A DNA stretch of 61,229 nt from an uncultured Duncaniella sp. Lineage in GTDB: Bacteria; Bacteroidota; Bacteroidia; Bacteroidales; Muribaculaceae. A program made the position numbers and the translations under genes. The stretch covers positions 1 to 61,229 of the forward strand of contig NZ_CAJTQC010000018.1 of the NCBI RefSeq assembly GCF_910578445.1, written 5' to 3'. Position 1 is the first letter of the stretch; each line of letters begins with the position of its first letter. This document shows positions 60,924 to 61,229 of the stretch, piece by piece. The notes beneath the pieces are model-generated. The model ran no database searches, was not told where the DNA came from, and was given only the letters and a program-made list of their open reading frames with translations.

Positions 60924-61148
60924 TTAATCCTTTTGCTGTTCTTCTACCGCCTGAATCAATCGCTTTATCTCTTCCTTGCTTTTGAAAGTGGCGGGAGCTG
61001 TGACTGGAACGTTGTATTCTTCGATAAATGCATCAAATGGAATGATTGTATCTTCGGGGTGGACCACTCTCCAGAATAGCTCTGCGCGACGCCTGATTTC
61101 CGGTTCAAATTCTTTTGAGATTATTCCCTTTATCCCTATCGCTGCCAC
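60924..61148 (-). CDS. hypothetical protein, possible remnant of a larger gene
   Basis: A 74-codon frame starting at a GTG near the right edge. The product is hydrophilic and helix-rich, with FEPEIRRRAELFW and a C-terminal Lys/Glu-rich stretch ending in VEEQQKD. The same frame stays open upstream to a TGA at 61209-61211 and encodes protein-like sequence (YRTHVIYDKPLYDH) without any ATG. So the gene may use GTG, or it may be the C-terminal part of a larger gene broken by a frameshift near the window edge. Family not recognised. Confidence 0.4.
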   Translation of the reverse strand: MAAIGIKGIISKEFEPEIRRRAELFWRVVHPEDTIIPFDAFIEEYNVPVTAPATFKSKEEIKRLIQAVEEQQKD

Positions 61149-61229
61149 ATGATCATACAGGGGTTTGTCATAAATAACGTGAGTTCGATATAAGAAATCA
61201 GAACAACGTCAATTGATTGTCCGACACGA

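Noticed and set aside
1..61229. tRNA, rRNA, prophage or insertion sequences
   Set aside because: No conserved T-loop, rRNA segment, transposase or integrase was noticed while reading. A tRNA search program would be decisive.

Overview
The window looks like a chromosomal segment of a gut Bacteroidota, order Bacteroidales and plausibly family Muribaculaceae. The grounds are two SusC/SusD pairs, a one-protein hybrid two-component regulator, promoters with the Bacteroidales -7 motif TAnnTTTG, many lipoproteins with a Cys followed by acidic residues, and several secreted proteins with type IX (Por) sorting-like C-terminal tails. The family-level placement is inference. I saw no rRNA, tRNA, CRISPR array, insertion sequence or prophage.

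Region 1 (1-21.2 kb) is mostly housekeeping. It holds two lipoproteins, a pair of DUF4230 proteins, an OmpA-family lipoprotein behind a large one-TM protein of unknown function, and a tight minus-strand run (aroQ, O-methyltransferase, small membrane protein, epimerase, glycosyltransferase, DUF389 protein). It continues with a Na/Pi cotransporter, a HIT protein, panB behind a long leader, a secreted endonuclease I, a minus-strand sufE-trmB-mrp group, purN and a YczE-like membrane protein.

Region 2 (21.4-32.6 kb) is a rhamnose-linked degradation block. A GH106 alpha-L-rhamnosidase is divergent from an operon encoding a GH28-like beta-helix protein, an alpha/beta-hydrolase esterase, a secreted metallo-beta-lactamase-fold hydrolase and a sialate O-acetylesterase-like SGNH protein. 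The last of these has an apparent frameshift inside its signal peptide. Rhamnulokinase (rhaB) faces this operon across two hairpins and has an operator-like inverted repeat at its promoter.

Region 3 (32.8-60.7 kb) is a large polysaccharide utilization locus. The hybrid two-component regulator is divergent from GH78, two GH71/99-like paralogues, SusC1-SusD1-SusC2-SusD2, a likely surface glycan-binding protein, a TIM-barrel hydrolase-like protein sharing its module and tail, a phosphodiester glycosidase and a histidine acid phosphatase. My reading is that the two blocks together process a rhamnose-containing glycan, and that the last two genes act on a phosphorylated or phosphodiester-decorated form of it. 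That combination, with GH71/99-like enzymes lacking one expected glutamate, is the most interesting content here. The substrate is not established; rhamnose-rich bacterial wall polysaccharide, fungal phospho-rhamnomannan and pectic rhamnogalacturonan all remain possible.
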